In this document: positions 7,296-13,328 of the stretch, in pieces
Layout of the letters: every line of letters starts with the position of its first letter
How positions within the stretch are numbered: position 1 is the stretch's first letter
Origin: ZC4RG30 sp964396335
GTDB taxonomy: Bacteria; Pseudomonadota; Gammaproteobacteria; Steroidobacterales; Steroidobacteraceae
DNA length: 15,894 nucleotides
NCBI GenBank assembly: GCA_964396335.1
Contig: CAYNEX010000060.1
Location: 1-15,894 of the forward strand
Direction of reading: 5' to 3'
Position numbers and translations under genes: made by a program
Notes under the pieces: generated by a model
Database searches by the model: none
What the model saw: only the letters and a program-made list of their open reading frames with translations
What the model was told of the DNA's origin: nothing

Positions 7296-7365
7296 CTGCA
7301 TGTCGGATAAGCACATCCAGTTCGCTGCATGGATCAACCGAATTCCCGCCCCCAGAATTTCCCCC

Positions 7366-8592
7366 ATGGAAGTCAAAGGCAAACGCATCCTGCTCGGCGT
7401 CACTGGCGGCATCGCGGCTTACAAGAGCCCGGATATCGTGCGGCGGTTGATCGAGCGCGGCGCCGAAGTGCAGGTCGTGATGACCGCCGGCGCGCGCGAG
7501 TTCGTGCAGCCGCTGACCTTCCAGGCTGTTTCCGGCCGCGAGGTGCGCAGCGACCTGTGGGATGAAACCGCCGAGCGCGCGATGAGCCACATCGAGCTGG
7601 CGCGCTGGGCCGACCTGGTGCTGATCGCGCCGGCCACCGCCGACTTCCTGGCGCAGCTGGCGCATGGCATGGCCGACAACCTGCTCAATACCGTCTGCCT
7701 TGCGACCAGCGCGCCGCTGGCCGTGGCGCCGGCGATGAACCGCGTGATGTGGGCCAACGCCGCCACGCAGGCCAACATCGCCACGCTGCGCGCGCGCGGG
7801 GTGCATGTGTTCGGTCCGGACAGCGGCAGCCAGGCCTGCGGTGAAGTGGGCGAGGGCCGCATGATGGAGCCGGCGGAAATCGCCGCGAATGCCTTTGCCG
7901 TGCTGCCCGCCGAAGGGCCGCTGAAGGGCCGCAAGGTGCTGATCACCGCAGGTCCCACGCGCGAGGCCATCGACCCGGTTCGATTCATCAGCAACCGCAG
8001 CTCCGGCAAGATGGGTTACGCGGTGGCGCAGGCCGCGCGCGAACGCGGTGCGGAAGTGGTGATGGTCAGCGGCCCGGTCAATCTGTCCGCGCCGTCCGGC
8101 GTGCGGCGCGTGAACGTGGAAAGCGCGCAGCAGATGTATGAAGCCGTGCTGGCAGAGCTTGAAGGCACCGACATCTTCATCGGCGCCGCGGCCGTGGCCG
8201 ACTATCGGCCCGCCGAGCCGGCCTGCACCAAGATCAAGAAGGTCAGCGACACGCTCGAAGTGCGCATGGAGCGCACGGTGGACATCCTCGCCACCGTGGC
8301 GGCGCGCCCTGACCGCCCCTACATGGTGGGTTTTGCGGCCGAGACGAATGACGTCGAGAAACACGCGCTGTCGAAGCTCGAGCGCAAACGCCTCGACCTG
8401 ATCGCCGCCAACGAAGTCGGCGAGACCAAGTGCTTCGAACGCGATGACAATGCCCTGACGCTGCTGTGGCCGGGCGGCGGGCGGCTCGAACTGGGTTCAG
8501 GCGCGAAGACCGAGCTGGCGCGTGCGCTGGTGGATGTGATCGCCGCGCGCTACCTGCAGCACATCGGCGCGAAGCCGGTGGCGGTGGCCTGA
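7366..8592 (+). CDS. coaBC: Bifunctional phosphopantothenoylcysteine decarboxylase / phosphopantothenate-cysteine ligase (CoaBC)
   Basis: CoaBC makes 4'-phosphopantetheine from 4'-phosphopantothenate in two steps of coenzyme A synthesis: CoaB joins cysteine using CTP, and CoaC decarboxylates the product with FMN. The 408-residue product begins MEVKGKRILLGVTGGIAAYK. CoaC features are the catalytic His75 in SHIELARWAD, PAMN at 122-125 and Cys158 in SQACGE. The CoaB half starts near 188 (GRKVLITAGPTRE) with AAVADY at 275-280 and KIKK at 289-292. The ATG at 7366 fits family starts but has no clear ribosome binding site. An in-frame ATG at 7300 with GGAAA upstream would add 22 residues. It is divergent from radC, and dut lies further downstream after accessory genes. 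Confidence 0.97.
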   Translation: MEVKGKRILLGVTGGIAAYKSPDIVRRLIERGAEVQVVMTAGAREFVQPLTFQAVSGREVRSDLWDETAERAMSHIELARWADLVLIAPATADFLAQLAHGMADNLLNTVCLATSAPLAVAPAMNRVMWANAATQANIATLRARGVHVFGPDSGSQACGEVGEGRMMEPAEIAANAFAVLPAEGPLKGRKVLITAGPTREAIDPVRFISNRSSGKMGYAVAQAARERGAEVVMVSGPVNLSAPSGVRRVNVESAQQMYEAVLAELEGTDIFIGAAAVADYRPAEPACTKIKKVSDTLEVRMERTVDILATVAARPDRPYMVGFAAETNDVEKHALSKLERKRLDLIAANEVGETKCFERDDNALTLLWPGGGRLELGSGAKTELARALVDVIAARYLQHIGAKPVAVA

Positions 8593-8628
8593 CCGTTCAT
8601 CCGGCCGGTCGGGGCAGACCACCCGATC

Positions 8629-8653
8629 CCCCCGCCTATCCGGCGGGCTTGTT
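8629..8653 (+). terminator. Weak candidate terminator after coaBC
   Basis: CCCGCC (8631-8636), a 5-nt loop and GGCGGG (8642-8647) form a perfect 6-bp GC stem followed by CTTGTT on the plus strand, 38 nt beyond the coaBC stop. The T run is poor. The stem overlaps the stop codon and last codons of the convergent lipoprotein gene, so it may be a by-product of coding sequence. Confidence 0.35.
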
Positions 8654-8896
8654 GCCCCGCTGAAGCAGGCAGATCTGCATCTGCGTCGCGGCTTCGTCCG
8701 AGCCCCGTGTCGGGTTGAAGCCCTGGATGGAGTTCCCGCTGTCCGTCTGATTGCGCACGGCCTGCATGACGCAGGCGCGATGATCCTCGGAGCTGATGGT
8801 CGGGCTCCGCGCCGCAGCGGGTCCTGCGGCCCTGTGCGAAGCGCAGCCGGCCATGGTGATGCCGGTGATCAGGAGTGCAAGGATGCGTTGGTTCAT
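8636..8896 (-). CDS. Small predicted lipoprotein, member 3 of a tandem triplet
   Basis: The 86-residue product has a lipoprotein signal peptide, with the core LALLITGITMAGC and the lipidated cysteine at 18, followed by ASHRAAGPAAA. Past this come Cys42 (in HRACVMQ) and Cys76 (in QICLLQ), spaced 34 residues apart and possibly disulfide-bonded in the periplasm. I recognise no named domain. It is the third gene of a minus-strand array whose members share the GCAS...GP(A/V)AA segment and a late cysteine pair. Its closest relative in the array is the middle gene, with which it shares NP......A..Q.Q.CLLQ. It starts 9 nt after the stop of the middle gene. Function is unknown; outer-membrane anchoring is inferred from Ala at +2. 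Confidence 0.78.
   Translation of the reverse strand: MNQRILALLITGITMAGCASHRAAGPAAARSPTISSEDHRACVMQAVRNQTDSGNSIQGFNPTRGSDEAATQMQICLLQRGNKPAG
8829..8872. repeat. 44-bp direct repeat, copy 1 (duplicated lipoprotein signal region)
   Basis: This stretch matches 9087-9130 at 38 of 44 positions by eye, without gaps. It encodes the lipobox and adjacent residues of two neighbouring lipoproteins on the minus strand and is the clearest DNA-level trace of their tandem duplication. Confidence 0.75.
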
Positions 8897-8905
8897 GTGC
8901 GCTCT

Positions 8906-9157
8906 TTACCTGGCGGACGTGGTGCTCTGGAGCAGGCAGCGCTGCGCCTGCGCCTCGTATTCCATCGCCTGTCCGTTCGGGTTGGTGACATCGCTGTAAG
9001 GGCCAGTCCGGCTGCTGAAGGCGGCCCGCCTCATGCAGGCGGCGTAAGCGTCCAGGTCCGTGCTCTGCGCTGCAACCGGCCCGGTTGCCCTGTGCGAAGC
9101 ACAACCGGCCATGGCCATGCCGGCAATCAGAGCTGCGACAACGGTCATCCGCTTCAC
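8906..9157 (-). CDS. Small predicted lipoprotein, member 2 of a tandem triplet
   Basis: The 83-residue product starts (V/M)KRMTVVAALIAGMAMAGC, with the lipidated cysteine at 19, followed by ASHRATGPVAA. Cys41 (YAACMRR) and Cys74 (QRCLLQ) are 33 residues apart, matching the cysteine spacing of its two neighbours. I chose the GTG at 9157 because GGAGGA lies 6 nt upstream; the ATG at 9148 is an alternative, and the longer frame to 9196 adds residues that are not signal-like. It lies 16 nt after the stop of the first gene of the array and 9 nt before the start of the third, so all three are probably co-transcribed. No known domain is recognised. Compact size and signal make it a periplasm-facing outer-membrane lipoprotein by inference. 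Confidence 0.76.
   Translation of the reverse strand: MKRMTVVAALIAGMAMAGCASHRATGPVAAQSTDLDAYAACMRRAAFSSRTGPYSDVTNPNGQAMEYEAQAQRCLLQSTTSAR
9087..9130. repeat. 44-bp direct repeat, copy 2 (duplicated lipoprotein signal region)
   Basis: Partner of 8829-8872; six mismatches by eye. A third, more diverged equivalent lies around 9380-9425 in the first gene of the array. Confidence 0.75.
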
Positions 9158-9173
9158 GCGAGTTCCTCCAGCG

Positions 9174-9425
9174 CTATCTGTTGACGTTGTACGCACAGCC
9201 CGCCTTCACGGCCAGTGCATTGCCAATGCCCAGCCCGGAACGGGCGCTTCGGTCAGGAACACCCGCCCATGCGGATCGCCGCTGGCGTTCGGCGATGCAT
9301 TCGTGCACGAGGTCGGCGTCGAGGCCCCCAGTCCGGTTGGCTGCGGCCGGCCCCCTGGTTTCCGGAGATGCGCAACCGGTCATCGCGATACCCGCAATCA
9401 GCAAAGCCGAAGCAAGGCGCTTCAT
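9174..9425 (-). CDS. Small predicted lipoprotein, member 1 of a tandem triplet
   Basis: The 83-residue product begins MKRLASALLIAGIAMTGC with the lipidated cysteine at 18, then ASPETRGPAAA. Cys43 (HECIAER) and Cys77 (KAGCAYN) are 34 residues apart, as in the other two members, although the sequence between them has diverged most here. I chose the ATG at 9425 because GAGGGAA lies upstream and a clean lipoprotein signal begins there; the frame open to 9512 adds non-signal residues. This is the promoter-proximal gene of the array, with a 219-bp spacer to the divergent gene at 9645 that contains a 17-bp inverted repeat. I know no function for this family. Confidence 0.75.
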   Translation of the reverse strand: MKRLASALLIAGIAMTGCASPETRGPAAANRTGGLDADLVHECIAERQRRSAWAGVPDRSARSGLGIGNALAVKAGCAYNVNR

Positions 9426-9533
9426 CTCGTTCCCTCGAGAGCGTGTTCCGCCATTCTTGCGCATCCCGACCCCGCGGGAAACCACCGAGTTGGCTGCGCC
9501 GCAGCAGGGCATGACCGGGTGCCCCCTCGCAGT

Positions 9534-9550
9534 TTCTTAATGGTTAAGAA
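9534..9550. repeat. 17-bp AT-rich inverted repeat in a divergent intergenic region
   Basis: TTCTTAA, a TGG spacer and TTAAGAA form a perfect 7-bp palindrome in otherwise GC-rich DNA. It sits between the lipoprotein array (-, start 9425) and the GumN-like gene (+, start 9645), about 110 and 95 bp from the two starts. This position suits a shared operator. I see no convincing -35/-10 pair around it. Confidence 0.55.
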
Positions 9551-9644
9551 CGCGTGAAGCAGGCAATCGACGCACTTCGCTCGGCTATACCTCGCGCATC
9601 GAACCGGTCACTGGATAACCCGTGCCACCATGGAAGGAGGTCCG

Positions 9645-9993
9645 ATGCGCCATCAATGGATTGCCGCCCTGGGCGTGTTCAGTGTGCTGCGCGGAATCAC
9701 GCTGATCCCGGCTGCGTTCCGGGCCATCAAGCTGCCTGATCGCACGACGCTGGCCGATGTGCTGCCCGCCGCGACCTACGCCAGATGGCGCGCGCTGCGC
9801 GAGCAGTACATGGGCAAGGACAAGGACGTGGAACGGCAACGTCCGGCCGTCGCACTGGGCAGACTGCGCAGCGCTGCCTACCAGGAGTCCGGGCTTGCGG
9901 GCGGTCCGGATGTGCGTGGCGTGGTGGATGGGCTGCGCAGGAAGCACAAGGTCCGCCGCAACCAGCTTCCACCCGCATGGCGCACCGTGCGCT
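9645..9993 (+). CDS. TraB/GumN-like protein fragment, interrupted by the assembly gap
   Basis: At least 116 codons are present before the run of N. The segment LADVLPAATYARWRALREQYMGKDKDVERQRP and the following helical stretch resemble the middle of TraB/GumN family proteins, which are exported or membrane-associated metallohydrolase-like proteins of unclear substrate. I recognise this from memory of the family, not from a search. Full-length members have roughly 100 further N-terminal residues (signal peptide and first beta-strand motifs) that are absent here; the upstream frame closes with TGA at 9555. A near-perfect Shine-Dalgarno (AAGGAGGT at 9634-9641) precedes the ATG at 9645, although spacing is short. 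Either a truncated gene is being translated or this is a decayed remnant. The C-terminal motif region is not visible because of the gap. Confidence 0.5.
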
Positions 9994-10093
9994 NNNNNNN
10001 NNNNNNNNNNNNNNNNNNNNNNNNNNNNNNNNNNNNNNNNNNNNNNNNNNNNNNNNNNNNNNNNNNNNNNNNNNNNNNNNNNNNNNNNNNNNN
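9994..10093. other. Assembly gap of 100 N
   Basis: Exactly 100 ambiguous bases, the usual placeholder for a scaffold join of unknown length. The flanking contigs end in GTGCGCT and begin with GCGCTGA, sharing the 5-mer GCGCT. The true sequence may be longer, absent or even overlapping. Confidence 0.99.
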
Positions 10094-10151
10094 GCGCTGA
10101 CCGGCGGTGCCTTTCGCGGTAACCTCTGGTGCTCACCGTCGGAGGTTTCCC

Positions 10152-10490
10152 ATGGCATTCCTGATCCGCCTTCTTGTCACCGCGCTGGGCCTCTGGCTGG
10201 CCGCGACCATCGTTCCCGGCATCAGCATCGTCGGCACCGGCACGCTGATCCTCGCGGCGCTGCTGATGGGTGTGGTCAATGCGCTGGTGAAGCCGGTGGC
10301 CTTCTTCCTGACGCTGCCCATCACCATCGCCACGCTGGGCATCTTCCTGCTGGTGCTGAACGCGGGCCTGTTTGCGCTGGTGGCGTGGATGCTGCCGGGC
10401 TTCTCGGTGAGCAGTTTCTGGGCGGCGCTGGCCGGATGGCTGATCGTCACCGTGGTCAGCTGGGTGGCCTCGTCCGTCACGGGCAAATAA
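10152..10490 (+). CDS. Phage holin family 4-like / YvlD-type small membrane protein
   Basis: The 112-residue product is almost wholly hydrophobic, with four predicted membrane helices at about 3-20, 28-48, 52-80 and 86-108. VNALVKPV at 42-49 and LTLPITIATLGIFLLVLNA at 53-71 are typical of the Phage_holin_4_2 (YvlD-like) family of bacterial inner-membrane proteins. Despite the family name these are usually chromosomal genes unrelated to lysis, and nothing phage-like lies nearby. A strong Shine-Dalgarno (GGAGG at 10141-10145) sets the ATG at 10152; the upstream in-frame ATG at 10107 has none and adds a non-hydrophobic leader. It ends 25 nt before dut on the same strand. The physiological role is unknown. 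Confidence 0.85.
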   Translation: MAFLIRLLVTALGLWLAATIVPGISIVGTGTLILAALLMGVVNALVKPVAFFLTLPITIATLGIFLLVLNAGLFALVAWMLPGFSVSSFWAALAGWLIVTVVSWVASSVTGK

Positions 10491-10515
10491 GCCCGCCGTC
10501 GCATTGGAGTCGTCC

Positions 10516-10971
10516 TTGCAGAACCTGAAAGTCCGCGTGCTCGACGCACGCATCGGCAGCACCTGGCCGCTGCCCACCTATGCCACCGCCGGGTCCGCCG
10601 GCCTCGACCTGCGCGCGCTGCTCGATGCACCGCTGACGCTGCAGCCCGGGGCGGCCGAGCTGATCCCCACCGGCCTCGCGATCCACATCGATGATCCGGG
10701 TCATGCGGCGATGATCCTGCCGCGCTCGGGGCTCGGCCACAAACACGGCATCGTGCTGGGCAATCTTGTCGGCCTGATCGATTCGGATTACCAGGGGCAG
10801 CTGATGGTGTCCTGCTGGAACCGCGGCGCCAATGCCTTCACCATCGAGCCGGGCGAACGCATCGCGCAGCTGGTGATCGTGCCGGTGCTGCAGGTGCAGC
10901 TGCAGGTGGTCGAGGATTTCACCGCCAGCGCACGCGGCGCAGGGGGATTCGGTCACTCCGGGAGAAGCTGA
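10516..10971 (+). CDS. dut: Deoxyuridine 5'-triphosphate nucleotidohydrolase (dUTPase)
   Basis: Dut hydrolyses dUTP to dUMP and diphosphate, keeping uracil out of DNA and supplying the precursor of dTMP. The 151-residue product carries all five motifs of the homotrimeric dUTPases: AGSAGLDLRA at 25-34, PRSGLG at 69-74, GLIDSDYQG at 86-94 with catalytic Asp91, RIAQLV at 115-120 and GAGGFGHSG at 141-149. It aligns with E. coli Dut over its whole length. I chose the TTG at 10516, which has GGAG 6 nt upstream and gives the family length; a TTG at 10504 would add four residues. The stop overlaps the start of the next gene (TGATG), so the two are translationally coupled. Confidence 0.97.
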   Translation: MQNLKVRVLDARIGSTWPLPTYATAGSAGLDLRALLDAPLTLQPGAAELIPTGLAIHIDDPGHAAMILPRSGLGHKHGIVLGNLVGLIDSDYQGQLMVSCWNRGANAFTIEPGERIAQLVIVPVLQVQLQVVEDFTASARGAGGFGHSGRS

Positions 10972-11273
10972 TGATCATCATCACCGGTCCGCAATGTCGC
11001 GCGGCGCGCGCATTGGTCCAGCTCACGGCCGGGCAGGTCGCCCGCAAGGCGGGCATTGATCCGCAGGTCATCCTCGATTTCGAGATCGGGCGTGCTGATC
11101 CGGGCGAGGAGGTGAAGCGCCTGCTGTGCCAGACGCTTGAAGAGGCCGGTGCGGTGTTCATCCCCGAGAACGGCGGCGGGCTCGGGGTGCGCCTGAAGTA
11201 TTCACGGCGCGACGTGCGCGGCGTGAACAAATGGGAAGGCGAGGGTGGAACCGTCGGCGAGGACGACGTCTAG
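10971..11273 (+). CDS. Small XRE-type helix-turn-helix regulator coupled to dut
   Basis: The 100-residue product reads GPQCRAARALVQLTAGQVARKAGI near its start, the usual first helices of a Cro/C1-type HTH, followed by DPQVILDFEIGRADPGEEVKRLL and the C-terminal LEEAGAVFIPENGGGLGVRL. That last element is common in single-domain XRE regulators of proteobacteria. The HTH spans about residues 8-60; a charged tail of about 25 residues follows. GGGAG lies upstream and the ATG overlaps the dut stop by one base, so its expression is tied to dut. In E. coli the gene between dut and pyrE is slmA, a TetR-type nucleoid occlusion factor; this protein is unrelated to it in sequence. The regulatory target is unknown. 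Confidence 0.85.
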   Translation: MIIITGPQCRAARALVQLTAGQVARKAGIDPQVILDFEIGRADPGEEVKRLLCQTLEEAGAVFIPENGGGLGVRLKYSRRDVRGVNKWEGEGGTVGEDDV

Positions 11274-11274
11274 C

Positions 11275-12669
11275 CTAGCGCGTCACCGCGCTGATCCACT
11301 CGCCGATCTTCTGCAGCGCCGCCGGCGCGATGGTTTCCTCGATGACGCCGTATTCGGACGGATGCCCGGTGCGGGCGGTCTGCATCAGGTGGTTCAGTTC
11401 GGGCAACAGCACCACTTCCGATTTCGCCTGGCCGCGCAGCAACTCGCGCAGTTTCGGTTCGTTCTGCGCGGCGGGTACCTGTACATCGCGTCCGCCCGCC
11501 AACGCCAGGACCGGCGTCTTCGCCCCGCGCAGCAGTGGCGCCGGATCCAGCGCCAGGAAATGCCGGTACCACGGCGACACCATCTGCCGCAGTGAGGCAT
11601 CGTCGGCCGGCGCGCCGGCATCGCCCAACACCTTGCGCATGGCCGCCACAGCCGCCTCGTCGTCCTTCGCTTCGACCAGGGCCTGCATCACGCGTTGCTG
11701 CAGGTCCGCCGCGGCATCGGCGGCCGCACGCGGCTGACCGGCCGCCAATGACAGTGCACGCACCTGTTCCACCAGCAAGTCCCGACCGTTCACCGCCGGC
11801 ACGGCCAGCAGCACGGCAAAGGCCAGGCGCGTATCGCTGTTCGCCAGTTGCGCGGCGATAAGGGCGCCTTCGCTGTGTCCCAGCACGCCGACGCGTGCGG
11901 CATCGATGTAGCCCTGCGCGCGCAGCCAGGCGAGGCCGGCGCGCGCGTCAGAAGCGAAATCCTCGGTGGTTTCCTTGCCGGTGGCGCCGGTGGATGAACC
12001 CACGCCGCGATCATCCACGCGCAGCACCGCAATGCCCTGGCGCGTCAGGTGATCGGCCAGCACCAGGAAAGGCTTGTGTCCGAACAGGGTCTCGTCGCGA
12101 TCCTGCGCACCCGAGCCGGTCACCAGCAGCACTGCCGGGAAAGGCCCGTTGCCCCGCGGCCGCGTGAGGGTGCCGGCCAGCTGCACACCCGTGGCCGCCG
12201 GATTGGCGAACCGCACTTCTTCGCTGAGATAGGGATAAGGCTCCTGCGGCATCTGCGGCCGCTTCGGCTCCGCAATCGTTCCGCCGCGCGCGAAGTTCAG
12301 CGGCATGCTCACGCCCTGCGTCCAGTTGCCCTCCAGCTTCGCGCCGCCTTCGACGATGCGGCCCGTCCAGGAGGCATTCACCGTCGGCACGCGGAACGAC
12401 AGCGTTTCGCCCTCGATGCGGAACTCCGCACAGGGAATGCCCTTTGCGCCCTGCTGCGGGCTGTCGAGCGTGCAACCCTGCGCGGCACCCGCCGGCGTGG
12501 CCACGTTCAGCACCAGCGGAATGCCGGCCACCTGGCCGGTGAACATCCCGTCCGCCAGGCGGGCCGCAAACGGCGCCTCGGCCGCAAAAGCCGGATCGAC
12601 CAGCTGCATCGCCAGCGAGGCGAGCATGGTCGGCAGGACCAGAAGGGGCAGCAGGCGCGAGGTACTCAT
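11275..12669 (-). CDS. Exported alpha/beta hydrolase (dienelactone hydrolase/peptidase-like)
   Basis: The 464-residue product starts with a signal peptide (hydrophobic core at 6-22, likely cleavage after AFA near residue 29). Residues 35-135 form a beta-rich domain with a Cys66/Cys80 pair that could be disulfide-bonded. Residues 150-464 are an alpha/beta hydrolase domain with an oxyanion-side TGSGAQDRDE at 184-193, nucleophile elbow GHSEG (Ser266), acid Asp395 in GGRDVQVP and His427 in ELNHLM, a complete triad. The architecture matches uncharacterised secreted or periplasmic serine hydrolases of proteobacteria; the substrate cannot be told. I chose the ATG at 12669 because AGGA sits 8 nt upstream; an ATG at 12678 overlaps that site. 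Its stop lies one base from that of the convergent XRE gene. Confidence 0.9.
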   Translation of the reverse strand: MSTSRLLPLLVLPTMLASLAMQLVDPAFAAEAPFAARLADGMFTGQVAGIPLVLNVATPAGAAQGCTLDSPQQGAKGIPCAEFRIEGETLSFRVPTVNASWTGRIVEGGAKLEGNWTQGVSMPLNFARGGTIAEPKRPQMPQEPYPYLSEEVRFANPAATGVQLAGTLTRPRGNGPFPAVLLVTGSGAQDRDETLFGHKPFLVLADHLTRQGIAVLRVDDRGVGSSTGATGKETTEDFASDARAGLAWLRAQGYIDAARVGVLGHSEGALIAAQLANSDTRLAFAVLLAVPAVNGRDLLVEQVRALSLAAGQPRAAADAAADLQQRVMQALVEAKDDEAAVAAMRKVLGDAGAPADDASLRQMVSPWYRHFLALDPAPLLRGAKTPVLALAGGRDVQVPAAQNEPKLRELLRGQAKSEVVLLPELNHLMQTARTGHPSEYGVIEETIAPAALQKIGEWISAVTR

Positions 12670-12751
12670 AACGCACATCCTGTGGATTTTCCGAAGCTTA
12701 CGGTCCCTTGCCGGCGTTTTTCCTTACAGCCGCGAGAGCCCCTGGAGAGCA

Positions 12752-12783
12752 TTCAGGGTCAGTTCAGCGCCCCGGCGTAGGCT
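12752..12783 (+). promoter_or_regulatory. TTCAG direct repeat with 11-bp period and putative -10: candidate OmpR-family activation site
   Basis: TTCAG at 12752-12756 and again at 12763-12767 lie one helical turn apart, the arrangement typical of OmpR/PhoP-family response regulator sites. They occupy the -35 region of a possible -10 TAGGCT (12778-12783, TAnnnT). Initiation would fall at about 12790, next to the ATG at 12791, so the message may be nearly leaderless; no good Shine-Dalgarno is seen. The regulator is not in the window. Confidence 0.45.
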
Positions 12784-12790
12784 GCAGGCC

Positions 12791-13324
12791 ATGAATGCGA
12801 AATTCCCTCTGTTGCTGGCGGCTTCGGTGCTTGGACTCCAGGCCTGCGCGACGGCGCCGGAGCAGCCTTCCGCGCCGGCCCAGCCGGTGAACCTGACGAA
12901 GGTTTATTTCTATCCGATGCAGGGCCAGTCGCCCGAGCGACAGGATCGCGACCGCTACGAGTGTTACCTGTGGGCGGTGGACCAGACCGGCTTCGACCCG
13001 GCCCGCCGCATCGGGGCGAGCGCGACGCGCGCGACCGTGGTGCCGGCGCGTTCGTCCGGCCAGACGGTGGGAACCGGCACTGCCGTGGGCGCGGCGCTCG
13101 GCGCCGTGGCCGCAGGTCCGGGCGATGCGCTTGAAGGCGCCGTGATCGGCGCGATCGCCGGCGCCGTGGTGGGATCCGCGGTCGCCAGTGCCCAGGAATC
13201 GGAAGCGCGCGCGGTGCAGTCGCGCTATAACCAGCGCGGCCAAGGCCGCCATGAACGTGAGGCGGCCGAATACCGGCGCGCCATGTCCGCGTGCCTCGAA
13301 GGCCGCGGCTACTCGGTGAGGTGA
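12791..13324 (+). CDS. Glycine-zipper lipoprotein carrying a split YPxQGQS/DRYEC module
   Basis: The 177-residue product has a lipoprotein signal ending in LQAC with the modified cysteine at 19. Residues 39-70 read YFYPMQGQS...DRYECYLWAV..TGFDP. Residues 93-133 form a glycine zipper of GxxxG-like spacing (GTGTAVGAALGAV...GAVIGAIAGAVVG), which could insert in or span a membrane. Residues 160-177 are EYRRAMSACLEGRGYSVR. The first and last segments recur side by side at the C-terminus of the next gene, so the zipper appears inserted into one module. Besides Cys19 there are only Cys58 and Cys168. Glycine-zipper outer-membrane lipoproteins are often envelope-stress related, but no function is established for this one. 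The ATG at 12791 starts the signal; the longer frame is a shadow of the hydrolase. It ends 4 nt before the next gene. Confidence 0.85.
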   Translation: MNAKFPLLLAASVLGLQACATAPEQPSAPAQPVNLTKVYFYPMQGQSPERQDRDRYECYLWAVDQTGFDPARRIGASATRATVVPARSSGQTVGTGTAVGAALGAVAAGPGDALEGAVIGAIAGAVVGSAVASAQESEARAVQSRYNQRGQGRHEREAAEYRRAMSACLEGRGYSVR

Positions 13325-13328
13325 GGCC

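Noticed and set aside
6880..7365. Extension of coaBC upstream to 6880
   Set aside because: It overlaps radC on the other strand and gives a Pro/Arg-rich sequence unlike any CoaBC N-terminus. Only the short extension to 7300 is kept as a possibility.
7075..8364. 429-codon minus-strand frame opposite coaBC
   Set aside because: Antisense to a strongly conserved gene; His/Arg/Gly-rich shadow.
10152..10490. Evidence of a prophage from the holin-like gene
   Set aside because: The Phage_holin_4_2 family is mostly chromosomal; no integrase, endolysin, structural gene or attachment repeat is near.
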